Shown one piece after another: positions 21,899 through 33,833 of a stretch of DNA of 64,000 nucleotides. The position numbers and the translations under genes were made by a program. Below the pieces are notes generated by a model. That model was not told the DNA's origin. It searched no databases and worked only from the letters and a program-made list of their open reading frames with translations. This DNA is from Aphis gossypii (lineage: Eukaryota > Arthropoda > Insecta > Hemiptera > Aphididae): positions 1-64,000 of the forward strand of contig NW_026083194.1 in the NCBI RefSeq assembly GCF_020184175.1. Reading direction: 5' to 3'. Positions within the stretch are counted from its first letter, which is position 1. Each line of letters begins with the position of its first letter.

Positions 21899-23642
21899 TA
21901 ATAGCGAATAGCATTAGCCCAGTGCATGGTAATAAAATTATAAGTAATATAATAAATATTTCGGAGGAACCATTTATAATCGATCAACCGTCCACACACA
22001 ACATAGAGTGGGAACCTTACTGTGAAACAATACTCAAAGTATCATCCGAAAACGAGATACAAACCGGTCGGATCGAAAAATTAAATTAAAACGGAAGATC
22101 TAAATACAGAGGAACAGGAAAACATCTTAGGGCTATGTTTTGAATACTCGGATTTATTTTACTTACCAGGGGATTATTGAAGTGCTACCGAAGTAGTCAC
22201 CCATACTATAAACACACCGCGTTGTACAAAACCGATTAATATCCGTCCTTATAGACTTTCATGGGCATACCAAGAGGAAATAGAAAAACAAATTGTAGAA
22301 GTGAAACAGAATGATATAATACGCGATTCCAAATCACCGTTCAATTTTCCACTTGTAGTAGTGAAAAAGAAAAATTTAGATGCAAACGGGAAACCTAAGT
22401 TTCGCGTATGTGTAGATTTTAGGAAATTAAATGAGGTAACCGAAAATGAAGCATATGGACTTCCAAATCTATTAGAAATACTAGAATCATTGGGGGCTTC
22501 CAAATACTTTTCAACACTTGATCTAGCATCAGGATACCACCAGATTAACATTAACAGTGCAGATACACATAAAACCGCATTTTCCACGAAATCGGTACAT
22601 TATGAGTACTTGCGCATACCTTTTGGGTTGAGCTCAGCTCCAGCCACTTTTACTAGGGCAATGAAATCAGTGTTAATGGGACTCGAGGAGATGTGCACTG
22701 CATATTTAGACGATATTGTAGTACACGGATCAAGCTTAAAGGACCACCAGAAAAAGCTCACGCAAGTTTTCGATCGGTTACGCACTCATAAATTAAAATT
22801 ACAACCTAATAAATGTTCTTTCTTACGGAAAGAAGTATTATACTTAGGCCACGTAATAAATTAAAATGGTGTAGCACCCGATCCAAACAAATTACAATGT
22901 ATTCGGGACTACCCACAACCCAAAAACGCAAGACATTAAATCCTTTATAGGACTACTTAATTATTATAGACGCTTTGTAGACAATTTCGCAAAAATAGCT
23001 AAACCACTAACTTACTTACTAAAAAAAGACACGCCATTTAAATGGACTGATAATTGTGAACATAGTTTTGAGGAATTAAAAAAAGCGCTTATGAACCCAC
23101 CATTACTGGTGTATCCAGACTGGGAAAAAGGAAAATTCAACTTAATGACCGACGCAAGTCAATATGCAATAGGAGCTGTTCTATCGCAAGGCGAAGTACC
23201 AAGGGATCAACCTATAGCTTACGCCAGTCGTACACTTAATCAGGCCGAGACAAATTATAGCGTGATCCAAAAAGAATTATTGGCAATCGTGTGGGCTGTA
23301 AAATATTTCCGTCCGTATTTATACGGGCGACATTTCAATATTATCACAGACCATCGACCACTTACATATTTATTCGGAATCAAGGACGCATCGTCACAAT
23401 TAATGCTATGGCGTTTACAACTAGCCGATTACGATTACGATATAACATACCGGGCCGGACCGGAACACTCCAACGCGGACTGCTTATCGCGGATCCGTAT
23501 GATTCAACCCGACGGGGAAAACATCACGAATGACTATAACGACTTTCTAACCGCCGAAACTAAACCGATTTTTAATTCACGAATTTTAGAACTAGAAGGC
23601 AGCATTCGTTCTGTGGATCCAAGGGAAAACTTATTTTTCTTC
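21899..23642 (+). pseudogene. gypsy A pol: RT and RNase H, interrupted by the Polinton
   Basis: After a linker (SEEPFIID near 21962) and lesions at 22087 and 22179, the frame 22301-22864 encodes the RT fingers-palm with FSTLDLASGYHQI and the active-site YLDDIVVHG. A nonsense codon (22862) and an indel near 22925 separate it from the thumb and the RT-RNase H segment 23000-23690, which shows LMTDASQYAIGAVLSQG, SVIQKELLAIVWAVKYF and ITDHRPLTYLF. The frame is cut at 23642, inside the linker before integrase, by the Polinton target duplication. Pol resumes at 41161. Reverse transcriptase copies genomic RNA in the particle; this copy is defective. Confidence 0.88.
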
Positions 23643-23940
23643 AGTATGTGTAAAATGAGAGTTCTGGAACCTGAGCTTCTGAGCCGCTGAGCCGTCTAAC
23701 CAGCCGCCGCCGTAGCTGAGCTGCCGCCGTAGCTGAGCCGCCGCCGTAGCTGAGCCGCCCCCGTCCTCGCCGCCGCCCCCACCCCCGCCCCACCGACCCG
23801 CCACCGCCGCCGCCGTCGTCACCGTCCCCGCCGCTACCATGATTATCATATTATTGTACACGTACTATATTACCATACTATATTACCGTACACATATTAA
23901 TGTATATTCAACAGTTATCATACACAGAACTATTTTATCA
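23643..23940 (+). repeat. Left terminal inverted repeat of the Polinton, GC-rich core
   Basis: Matches the complement of 40860-41154 from the end inwards, through a CCG-rich stretch and then an AT-rich CGTACTATATTACCG segment. A 17-bp unit beginning GTAGCTGAGC is repeated at 23712, 23729 and 23746 here but is present once on the right, so the two ends differ by unit number. The GC-rich block (23690-23835) contrasts sharply with the AT-rich interior. Confidence 0.85.
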
Positions 23941-25124
23941 TATTATTGTACTCACATCATGTAAATGCTTGGCTAGTAAGTTTTTCATATGGCCGTGTAA
24001 TTTTTCTTTAAATGTATCAGTTTTGATGATACATGTCAATGGGGTAGAATAGTAGCGGGGGAATGTTTGGTTACGTTTGAACATATCCCGGTTCGATTCT
24101 ATCCCAGAATATTATATTTTTTATGCAAAGCACCCTGTGTAAGCAAAATATTTGTAAGTGAAAATAAAAAGTATAAATTACAAAATAAATATAAATTCTG
24201 TGAACAATAGTCAGACGAATTATCATACGCTATCTATCCCTGTTGTTATCACATATTACCGTACTATATTACCGTACACACACATATTAATATATATTCA
24301 ACAGTTATTTCCTTTCAATAAATATATCTGTATAATCAAAACAAAATGTATATTTCATCTACCTCATCCCTCGATGACCACCATAGATCGTCACTGCGTA
24401 TTGTCACACATTTAAATTAAAACGTTCATGTCTGAATACACACCTCACTAAAAAAAGAAATCCCTAACAAACAATAGTACAGGTAAGTATCCGTCTGTCT
24501 AGACTCTATTTAATTCATATAATATACCCTGGGTCCTTTAAGTCAAATGTATCTTAAGATTTCGAAAACCAGAGTTTTCGAAATTAGTTGTATTTTTGTC
24601 GATCAACAAGCAACAGCACATTTCTACATACATTTTCTGTACATTTTTTTTCTTTTAAATATGGATCTCATGGTACGTAAGTACCTTTATAGTTTTTTTA
24701 TATTTAGCTAAGTTATATAAATCATATATAAAATGTGTTACAAATTAAATAATACGTCGTTGGGTTTTACGAGACTATTTGATCGAAAAACACTAGTGTA
24801 TTCTATTGTTATCGAAAATGTCCTGTCCCAACCGGTCTATTCTCGACACGTGCAGGTCAGTTTCAGGAATTTTATCGATGCTCTGTTCAATACAATGATA
24901 CCCAAAATAGTTAAAAATCTATAGTGATATACCTAATTCCCAAATAATTTTTACCTAACCCTGGCTTAATTTATCTTCACCACCGCAAATGCTAAGACAC
25001 TTGCTCCGTTACCCGTCGATGTACGTTCAGTCTGTTCTAGACAACCATTTCGTACGTATTATCTCCGCGTTTTCACACAACAGTATTAACAATTTTTCCA
25101 AGTGTTTAAACACTTTATTTAAAC
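23941..25124. other. Left non-coding arm of the Polinton
   Basis: No convincing gene. 24250-24308 duplicates part of the inverted repeat (23863-23920). A tRNA-like stretch with a pol III B-box-like GGTTCGATTCT lies at about 24039-24112. An ORF of 63 codons at 24733-24924 has no feature I recognise. The PolB promoter should be within 24925-25124. Confidence 0.4.
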
Positions 25125-28100
25125 ATGTTTAAATGCGATAAGTGTCCATCGGTTTTTAACGCGAAGCGTAATTTGTTGACTCATAAAAAAACTCATCTCG
25201 GAATTCGATTTCCATGCACTATTTGCCCTACGACATTTAAATACAAGTCAGATCTTAATAGACACCAAAAAAATCTTCATGGTATGTATTTATATAATAT
25301 TATTTTTCATCATTCATGATATTAATTTAAAATAATTTTTTCAAGGTATCATTAACGTGCCTGCCCATCGTCAACCCGCCCCACGTGAAGATATACAGAT
25401 AACACCACAAATAACTGTTCCAGATATACCGGCTGGTGGTTCAAACATGTTATCTGATGACGATATTTGTATGCTTGCAATGGACGCATATGAAATGCTA
25501 GACGCTAATACAGGTATTTATATTTTATCACTCGCCACATTTTCGACAACACATTTTTAGATATTAATTAGGTTTATTATTTTTTAAAGATTCTTACACT
25601 ACAACCGATAACGGAAAACGTACTTCTTCCGCAAACACTACGTCTGCTATCAAAGCTAAAAAAGCACGTTTACTTCTTGTACAGTCTCCCGGCTTTATCG
25701 AAATTTCGTCTTCTGCAAATAGAAAAGTCGTATGGTATTACGCAAAAAATATCGAAAATATTCAAAACTATATTGAATTTTTTAATTCGATTAAATCTGA
25801 ATTAGTCGAGTTACTAAAATCACAAGCGTCTAAACATCCGATCAAGTTTAATTTAAAGCTGGAAGCTACATACAATATTCCAAATGTTGATAATACATCA
25901 GAAAACCGTTCATTTAAGACCTCAGCTAGACCGATTTTTGCCGAAACTGGTGTACGGGAAATTGTTGAAGAAGGCATTATAAAATTAATGGCTGAACAAG
26001 ACGAATATTCTAGCAAGGGAAGTGGTTATACGCTACAGTGTATTGACGGAATATTATTAGGTGTTTATCAATATACGCCTATGAGCGCATCGTCTTATAT
26101 TCCGTTACCTGATTTCATTGAAAGAAAAAAAGCTGTAATCAACCCGTAAAACTCAGACCAACAGTGCTTCAAGTGGGCTATATTAGCAATACACGTTACA
26201 GGTTCAAATAAACAACGTATAGAAAATTATTCAACGCACGAAGAAAAATATAATTTTTCCGGTATCACGTTCCCGACAAAATTACATCAGGTTAACATTT
26301 TCGAAAAAAATAATCCTAATGTAACTATCAATGTTTACGGACTCGAAAAACATTTCCAACCACCGCAAAAATTTCCAAAATATGAAGTGTTTCCACTGAA
26401 GGTGGTAGATGAAGAAAAAACAGATCATTTCGACTTGTTACTAATAACCGATGATGAAAATTCTCATTTTACCTACATCTCTAATTTTTCCCGACTTGTG
26501 CGATCACAGAAAACCCAACATAATGCATAATGGACGTGCTGTATTTTGTAAACGATGCTTTACATTGTTCGAACCTCTAAATATTAATAAATACGAATTA
26601 AATGAGCGCATACGATTTGAAGAACACAAGTTAATATGCGGATCACATAAACCAATTTTACCTCGAATGCCTGCTCCTGGATCGATGTTAGAATTCGACG
26701 CATGGAAAAAAACTCAACGACATCCGATAGTTATATATGCAGATTTTGAAGCACTACTAAAAAAATCAGATGAAAAATGTGGAAACAATACAAAAGCTAT
26801 TCAAAAACACGAGGCCATGAGTTATGGTTTTATGGTTAAAGCAAATAACGACGTTCCCGCAGAACTGCTTGAACAATTTAATATTCCAACTTCACCTATA
26901 ATTTTTCGTGGCGATGAAGATAATCAGAATGTGGGTGAACATTTTGTGAAGAGTATCGTTGAAATAGCTGAAAACATTGAAAAATTACTACAAACCAACA
27001 TACCAATAACCTTTACTACAGAACAACAACAAGCACATAATTTATGTAAGACATGTAATTTATGTAAAAACGGTTTCTCTGTAGGAAACCATAAAGTTGC
27101 TGATCACTGTCACTTATCGGGTAAATTTCGACAAACATTGTGTAATACCTGCAACCTCAAGCTTCAAACACCAAATTTCGTACCATGTTTTTTTCACAAT
27201 TTATTGAATTATGATGCACATTTTATTGTAACTGAACTCGGTCTCGATGTCAAAAGAATTTCTGTAATACCAAACAGTGAAGAAAAATTCATCTCATTTT
27301 CAAAACACGTTTCCAACAACTTTTCAATACGGTTCATCGACACATTAAGATTTATGGCTTCAAGTTTATCAACACTCTCGGAAAATTTATTAACACCAGG
27401 GTTGTTCGAAAAGTTTAGAGAAACAGCTAAACATTTTAATGCCGCAGACTTGCCACTCGTTATTCGTAAAGGTGTTTACCCTTATGAGTATACGGATGGT
27501 TGGAACAAGCTGGAGCAAACCAATTTACCAGAGAAAGCAGATTTCTACAGTACGCTAACAGAATCAAATATACAAGAAGAAGATTATGAACATGCAAAAA
27601 CTGTTTGGAGTCACTTTGGATGCAAGACTTTGGGTGAATACAGTGATCTATATCTGAAAATTGATGTTTTATTGTTGGCTGACGTGTTTGAGAACTTCAG
27701 AGACCTATGTTTAACCACATACTGTTTGGACCCATCTTTTTACTATACAGCACCAGGATTCTCCTTTGATTGTATGTTAAAATATACCAGAGTCAAATTA
27801 GAGTTACTCACAGAGTATGATATGCTGTTGATGATTGAAAAGGGTAATTATAATAATAATTATATATAAAAATTTACATTTATAATATATAATTTTTTTA
27901 TAGGAATTCGAGGCGGTTTGACACAAGCAAGTATGAGGTATGCTAAAGCTAATAATGAAAGGACCCCAGATTATGATCCAACAAAGTCCAAATCATGGTT
28001 AATTTATCAAGATTGTAAGTATACATATACATATATTTAATTATTTTTAATATTAATTTATTTTTTTAGGTAATAATCTATACGGTTGGGCAATGTCACA

Positions 28101-29540
28101 ACACATGCCCTATGGTGGTTTTAAGTGGGTTGAACCTAAACTAGAAGGGCTGAATGATTTGAACGATACATCACCCATCGGACGGATATATGAAGTTGAC
28201 ATTACTTATCCAAAAGAACTCCATGATAAACACAACGACTTACCTTTCCTACCACAAAACAGTATCCCAGCTGGTTCAAAAGTTAAAAAACTCATGGCAA
28301 CACTTCAGTCGAAAAAAAACTATATTATTCATTATCGAAACCTCCAACAAGCTATAGCCAATGGACTCATAGTTGAAAAAGTAAATGTATAAATGTTTTT
28401 ATTTTACATTTATAATATAATTATTTTTTATTATAGGTTCATAGAGTAGTTCAGTTTAATCAATCACCATGGCTGGCTCCATACATAGTACTAAACACAG
28501 AGATGCGAAAAAAAGCAGCAAATGACTTTGAGAAAGACTTTTTCAAACTTTTAAATAATGCGGTTTTTGGGAAAACCATGGAGTCTATGCGGAAAAGAAT
28601 AAAAATGGAACTGGTGTCTAGTGATCGTCGTTTACAAAAACTGATAAATCAGTCAACATTCAAACACTGTACCACGTACAATGAAACTCTAAATGCAGTT
28701 GCATTAGAAAACAAAATCATTGATTTTTGTAAACCTATTTATATAGGTAAATATAAACATTTTAATTTTTTTTATTGTCATATTAATATTTTAAATTTTT
28801 TATCAGGTTTTGCAGTGCTGGAAATTTCCAAGTATTTAATGTATGACTATCACTATAACGTAATGCAGAAATATTATGATGATAAAATTGAGCTCATGTA
28901 TACAGATACAGGTAAATTATTATTATTATTAATTTATTATTTTAGTTTCATTGGTATTAATTTAATTTATTATTTTAGATTCATTGGGTACTATATTCAA
29001 ACTGATGATTTTTACAATGATCTGTTGAACAATCCCACTTGTTGAATCGAATGGACACTGCAAATCTACCCCGTGACCACCCGTGTTACATTGCTGAGAG
29101 AAAGAAGATTCCTGGGTTATTTTCTGATGAAACCGATGGACGTATTATGAGAGAGTTTTTGCTCTCCGTGCAAAGTCCTACGCTTACATTTTAGAAGATA
29201 ATGAGAAAATCAAAGCAAAAGGAATCCGTGGACATGTTGTTAGAAACCATATGACCTTTCAAGATCATAAACGGTGTTTGTTTGGTGATACCAGTTTGGT
29301 GATGCCAGTTTGGAAGTAACAACGTCAAACGTCTCTATTCGTTCATTCAAACACAAATTAAGTCCAATAAATTATAACAGTTTTGATGATAAAAGGGTTA
29401 TACTTGAAGACAAAGTACACACCCTAGCTCATGGACACTATTCTATAAAGTGAGTATATAAATATATATATTTTAATTATTTTTTAATTAATAATTTTGA
29501 ATTTTATAGGGAGGAACTCGAAGCAGAACTAGATAGTTAG
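25125..29540 (+). pseudogene. Protein-primed family B DNA polymerase of the Polinton
   Basis: Ten exons with AT-rich introns of about 45-75 bp: 25125-25281, 25346-25513, 25590-27843, 27904-28014, 28070-28380, 28437-28746, 28807-28911, 28979-29449, 29510-29540. Exon 1 has two C2H2 fingers (CDKCPSVFNAKRNLLTHKKTH). Exon 3 carries the exonuclease region (YADFEALL), an HNH-like CNLCKNGF...DHCHLSGKFRQTLC block and DVLLLADVFENF. Polymerase motifs: CNNLYGWAM (A), FFKLLNNAVFGKTMES (B), YTDTDSL (C). It would replicate the element from a protein primer in the nucleus. Lesions: nonsense at 26147 and a frameshift just after DTDSL (about 28990), plus others near 29150-29300. All splice phases I checked join in frame. 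Confidence 0.92.
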
Positions 29541-29739
29541 TTATATATTTGTAATGATTATTTCTGTATGTAAATTTTTTTACTTGTTTAATTTTTGTAC
29601 TTGTATATTTTACTGTAACCATTTTCTTTGATAGTTAGTAGTATATATTTGTAAAGATTTTTCTGTATGTATAATTTTTCCCTATATCATATCTTTGTAC
29701 TTGTATATTTTACTTTAAACCATTTTCTTTGATAGTTAG
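29532..29739 (+). repeat. ~100-bp tandem repeat spanning the PolB stop codon
   Basis: GATAGTTAG occurs at 29532, 29630 and 29731, each followed by similar sequence (TATATATTTGTAA ... TTTCTGTATGTA ... CTTGTATATTTTACT). The unit starts on the last codons of PolB (Asp-Ser-stop). Two full units (98 and 101 bp) and a partial third form the 3' UTR, ending at an AATAAA near 29752. Confidence 0.8.
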
Positions 29740-29817
29740 TATGGTATAGAAATAAAACTCAATTTTGAAATTAAAAATATGTTGTTTATTTGAAATAAAA
29801 AAACATGATTACAATTT

Positions 29818-30286
29818 TTATGAATTATTTACAAACCATTTTCTTAAAGCAAACACTTTAAAAATGTACAATATTTAGGATTTAAGTCCTTATGAAAGAT
29901 ACAACAAGGTAAATTTTCTTCATCACATATTTGATCCAGTCGAGGACAACCCAAGTCTTCAATGTTGATAACTGCAACGTGTGGTATATACTCTATAAGT
30001 AGTTGTTTTTTCTGTTGCCTTTGGTGTAAATACAGTCAAACTTTAACGAATTCAATATTCTGCCAAGTTCTTCATACTCAATATCACCATAATCTATAGA
30101 TAGCTGATGAAAATTTTGTAGCCACTTGTTAGTTTTTCGACGTTTATTATCTTGATTAGATTTTGAATTTTTAAAAATCCAGTGTTGAGTAGCCCATGTT
30201 TCTGTGTCTACAATAGACATCTCTTTAATCATATATTTGTTATTCACTCCAAGAATGCATTGAATGTCAATGATGCCTGTAGACAT
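29818..30286 (-). pseudogene. Conserved Polinton small protein, possibly DEDDh-exonuclease-like
   Basis: Starts at 30286 (MSTGIIDIQCILG), clear to 29993, then two 1-nt indels (in an A run near 29998 and a T run near 29840) are needed to reach the end near 29818. About 150 residues. IIDIQCI at the start, FDCIYTKG in the middle and CCIFH...CTF...RKW at the end recall insect DEDDh-type nuclease-like proteins, but the ExoI Glu is not present, so activity is doubtful. Its ATG overlaps the stop of the upstream coiled-coil ORF by one base (TAATG). Confidence 0.55.
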
Positions 30287-30600
30287 TATGACTTGTCTTT
30301 AAAATAAGTTTCAATAGTATTGAGTTGACTATGTATAGCAGGTAATGTTTTTTTCAAATCGTTTACAGCTTCTAGAATAGTTTGTAATGTAACTTCAGCT
30401 TTTATCATATGCTCTGTTTTATCTAAACACGTTAATTCCAACTTTTCTGTTTGTTCTTCTTGTAATTGAATAGATGTATGATTTTCTTCAATTAAATGTT
30501 CAATTTTATTTTATTTATCCGAATATGGTTTAATCGAATGTTCAAGATTTGAATTAATTTTTTTTATTTCACCAGACTAAGAACTACCGAACACGTTCAT
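30286..30600 (-). pseudogene. Small coiled-coil Polinton ORF with two internal stops
   Basis: A frame from ATG at 30600 to TAA at 30286, about 104 codons, with nonsense codons at about 30577 and 30510. It is rich in Glu, Lys, Leu and Ile with heptad-like spacing (IEENHTSIQLQEEQTEKLEL), suggesting a coiled coil. It lies between integrase and the small nuclease-like gene, and its stop overlaps the next start as TAATG. Function unknown. Confidence 0.5.
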
Positions 30601-30619
30601 AGTAGAAACTCAACTAAAG

Positions 30620-31527
30620 TTATTTTCTAGTGTCACTTATATTTATCCAACTATTATGTGTATTGTCAAACCCCAGCCACTTTACAAATATCTGTGTCCC
30701 CTTCCTACGAATAATTTTTTCGATTAAATATTCGTTTGGGTAATTTGTTTTACATATTTCCTCAGAGTAAAAACAGCCAGCAATTGGTTTTCCTGTATAA
30801 TCTTGTAATTGATATGTAATAGGCATGGTTTGATTAATTTTGATAATTTTGAATATTTCCGCAGACCAACTTGGTAAATAACCTTTTGTAAATACACTTT
30901 TATATGTACTTATACGAACGTAATCACCAATTTTTAAACTATTTTTTCTATTAATAATTTTGCGTGTTTTTATTCAACTGATGTTGGATCTAAATCAGCT
31001 TGTGTCGGAGTCATCCTTATTGTTCTATGTTTTGTATTATTATACTCATTAATCAATGAAGGTAAAATAGAAATCCAATTGTATGAACCTCGTGCAGTAA
31101 ACTCTCTAAACATTTTTTCTTTTAATGTACGGTTGAAGCGTTCTACAATACATGCTTTCATGGTGCTATACGTTGAATATTTGTGTATGTTATACTTTTT
31201 CATCAATTTATCGAATGTTGTATTATAAAATTCTTTTCCGTTATCAAGCTGTAGTAGTTTTGGTGAACGTTTGAGTAGTATTTTCGACATTGCATTTGAA
31301 ACTTCTTTAGCAGTTTTTGATTTTAATGCTATCGCCCACGCAAATTTCGTAAAACAGTCTATGACGCATAGAATATATTTGTAACCTTAATTTTTTTTCG
31401 AATATGGTATCATTTCAACCAGATCAGCTTGCCATAGATCATTTTTTCCGTATACATTAACTATACGTCTTATGTAATTTTTTCTAGCAGGTTTGTGTAG
31501 TTCAAATGCGATATCTCGCTTAGACAT
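30620..31527 (-). pseudogene. Polinton retroviral-type integrase with chromodomain
   Basis: Start ATG 31527. The core shows DLWQADLVEMIPY (first Asp), LLQLDNGKEFYN (second Asp) and CIVERFNRTLKEKM (Glu), i.e. an rve-type DDE catalytic domain. Past a frameshift near 30975 the C terminus has an SH3-like stretch and a chromodomain (YLIEKIIRRKGTQIFVKWLG, then SWI). Polinton integrase inserts the element and makes the 6-bp duplication. One nonsense codon lies at 31387-31389. Its start overlaps the end of the upstream ORF by 8 nt. Confidence 0.9.
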
Positions 31528-32243
31528 TTGGTATACGTTTTATGTAACCAGCTTCGCGTAATTCTTCGAAAATTGATAGTATTTCGTTGGACACCAGTAT
31601 TGCCAGCAGCTTTTTATGCTAATAGTAGTTTTAAACGGGAAACCAATTCATTCGGATCGTTCCAATATTGAAGTGTATGTTTCTGTAATTGTACAGATAG
31701 TCCACTACCAAATGGAAATAATGTTGTGATTATATTATCTCTGTATTTATTACCGCCTTTTTTAATTTGTTTGCTGTTTGACGTTAAATGAGCTGATGTT
31801 TGAATTAATACAGATTTATATGTTTTTAAATCGTTTTCGGTATATAATTTCGGGGCTTTTGAAAATATTAAACTACAGAGACCCTGTGTTAACGGGTATG
31901 TAGTATCATCAACAATTATCGTATTTCCGACAAGTTTGATTTCTATTTTACCTAAACGTACCGTTTTATTAGGCTGTAATTTATTTAGGACCATACGTCT
32001 TGTCTATGCTCTATGAATCTAACAATTCATCTATTTGATAAAAATGTAAATCTTCAGTGTTGTCTATATAGTTTTATCCAAAGTAGATTTTTGTATTTCG
32101 TTTAACGGATCGATAATTGGTTTAAATGTTTCTGTTACTATCGATTGAATATCGGCTTTTCCTTGTTTTAATGCAGTAAATTTTCGTTTAGTATTTTCTT
32201 TTGCTTTTATCAATTCTTCGAGTACTTCACCACTGGCGTCCAT
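31520..32243 (-). pseudogene. Conserved Polinton protein (resembles DUF8207 family)
   Basis: Starts MDASGEVLEELIKAKENTKRK (32243), basic and coiled-coil-like. A stop and a frameshift near 32060 separate it from the conserved core 31994-31614 with NTIIVDDTTYPLTQGLCSLIF and YTENDLKTYKSVLIQTSAHL. A nonsense codon and indel near 31600 precede the tail SIFEELREAGYIKRI, ending at 31520. The core matches what I recall as DUF8207 in insect Polinton proteins. Function unknown; it is grouped with ATPase and integrase on the same strand, with short or negative spacing. Confidence 0.65.
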
Positions 32244-32278
32244 GATCGTGAATGAGATGTTTTTTAAAAAACATAAGT

Positions 32279-32965
32279 TTATATAATAACAAACTTGTCA
32301 AAGCCGTGACGATAACGCCCATTATCGCGTTCACACTCTTTGTTTATTACGATAAAGTTGAACCTCCCCTTACGCCAACACGATGTACAGAAATCTTTAA
32401 ATTCTGTATACGACATGTCACCAGAACAATGCTTCATGTAAACATGTTTTAAATTAGTTTCATCTTGTTTAAATAAAACGATAAGGTTAGCGTTATCACG
32501 CAAAAGTTGTTTTGGTACTCTTGAATAACTCTGAGCTAGATAGCACACATCTATAAGGTTCTACCTTCCCCTTGCAAAGATTGATCTACATACTCCTTGC
32601 CCCTCTGTCAAAATATCGTCTAGAATATACACAGAGTTTGGTAGGGCCTTTTCAGGTTCAATAACTTGTTCGTTTTCGTAGAACGTAAATAATTGTACTA
32701 ATTCGATATCTGATAAGATATTACTCAACATTTTATACTTCGGTTGATCCAGAGTTTTCGAATATATGTAAACGTTGTGAAATCTTATTCCATTTATATT
32801 AGTTAATAATGCAAACATTAAATTCGTTTTTCCACAGCCGGACGGACCCACAATAAGCGCACGTATCGTATTAGGTAGAAGCGGACCGTGTCTATAGTTT
32901 TGAAACGAAGTAGGTGGATCTACGTTCTCAACTGTAAGCTCGGTTTCTTGTTTAATGAATTTCAT
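32279..32965 (-). pseudogene. FtsK/HerA-type genome-packaging ATPase of the Polinton
   Basis: ATG 32965. Walker A is GPSGCGKTNLMFALL, Walker B is SVYILDDIL, both intact. A frameshift near 32560 separates the N-terminal 134 residues from the C-terminal half (CYLAQSYSRVPKQLLRDNANLIVLF; TEFKDFCTSCW). In Polintons and related viruses this ATPase translocates DNA into capsids. A second copy lies at 45639-46221. Confidence 0.92.
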
Positions 32966-33011
32966 TTTGATATAAATATCTATGTTGTGATGAGAATGTC
33001 ATCAGTACACA

Positions 33012-33476
33012 ATGTCACTCGCTCGAAGAAGCAACAAGAATAAAGGTGGCGGGCTTATTAACACGCTTATAACAAATTACCGGTCGAACTTCACGTGCCT
33101 GGTAAGTTTATTAAATCCGATATTATCATAATAATAATAATATTTTAATTTTTTTTTTGTAGGTTATCAATATTGTGGACCTGGTACAAAATTGAAAAAA
33201 ACGTTTAGTTCGTGGTGATAAAGGCATAAACCCGTTAGACGCTGCGTGTAGAGACCACGATATCGCATACGAACGTAGTAACTCTATCGCCGATCGTAAC
33301 GAAGCTGATCATATATTAGAACAGCGAGAATGGGAAAGGTTCAAATCGAAAGATTCTGGTTTAAAAGAAAAAGCTGTAGCTTGGGGTGTGACTACCGCCA
33401 TGAAGGCAAAACATAAAGTTGGTGGTGGTTGTGATTGTGGGTTTAAAGCAGCGGTTAAAGCAACTAAAAACGTTTA
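33012..33476 (+). pseudogene. Parvovirus-type phospholipase A2-like Polinton protein
   Basis: Exon 1 from 33012 (MSLARRSNKNKGGGLINTLI), intron about 33101-33162 (GTAAGT...TTTGTAG), exon 2 from 33163. Exon 2 encodes YCGPGTKLKK (calcium-loop-like) and, after a frameshift near 33205, NPLDAACRDHDIAYERS, which contains the His-Asp catalytic pair of PLA2 (DAACRDHD). A second frameshift in exon 1 is needed to reach the splice in phase. PLA2 domains of this kind help virus particles breach membranes. Both Polinton copies share the stop at 33474. Confidence 0.8.
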
Positions 33477-33504
33477 AAAGAAAAATGTTGGTGAAAAAAG
33501 TTTA

Positions 33505-33833
33505 ATGAAATTAACAAAAAAGTGTGTAGCCGTCGTACGAAAAACATTTAAATCTACAAAGACAAAAGTTCCGAGAATAGTAAACATTCCAAAAAAAGGC
33601 GGTGCATTACCACTTATTCCGATTTTCGCTGGCTTATCAGCTCTAGGCGCTCTGACTGGTGGAGTTGCCAACGTTGTTAAGGTGGCTAATGAATTTAAGA
33701 GGAACGTTCCATCACATTTGGGAAATGGTTATACCTGACGCCATATAAAGGCAACTCGTACAAAATAGGCGATGGTCTATATATCACACCATATACAAAT
33801 GGTGGTGGGAGAGTAAAGACGAAAAAAAACTAA
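33505..33833 (+). pseudogene. Small hydrophobic/basic Polinton virion-type protein
   Basis: Starts MKLTKKCVAVVRKTFK and contains a Gly/Leu-rich hydrophobic segment (LPLIPIFAGLSALGALTGG) likely to be membrane-active or an amphipathic helix, then a basic region. A 1-nt deletion near 33731 truncates it; the tail (YLTPYKGNSYKIGDGLYITP, then KTKKN) continues in another frame to 33833. Comparable Polinton proteins are proposed minor virion components; any resemblance to adenovirus cement proteins is inference. The second copy (44833-45096) lacks this deletion but has its own stop. Confidence 0.6.

Noticed and set aside
23631..23861. Glycine-rich minus-strand ORF
   Set aside because: Product of the CCG-rich inverted repeat of the Polinton.
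24039..24112. True tRNA gene
   Set aside because: Acceptor-like stem and B box are present but the T stem cannot pair; recorded as a finding, not as a tRNA.
24733..24924. 63-codon ORF in the Polinton arm
   Set aside because: No conserved motif and no counterpart in copy 2.
30000..30300. Independent host gene
   Set aside because: Position, strand and 1-nt overlap with the next ORF fit the Polinton gene block.
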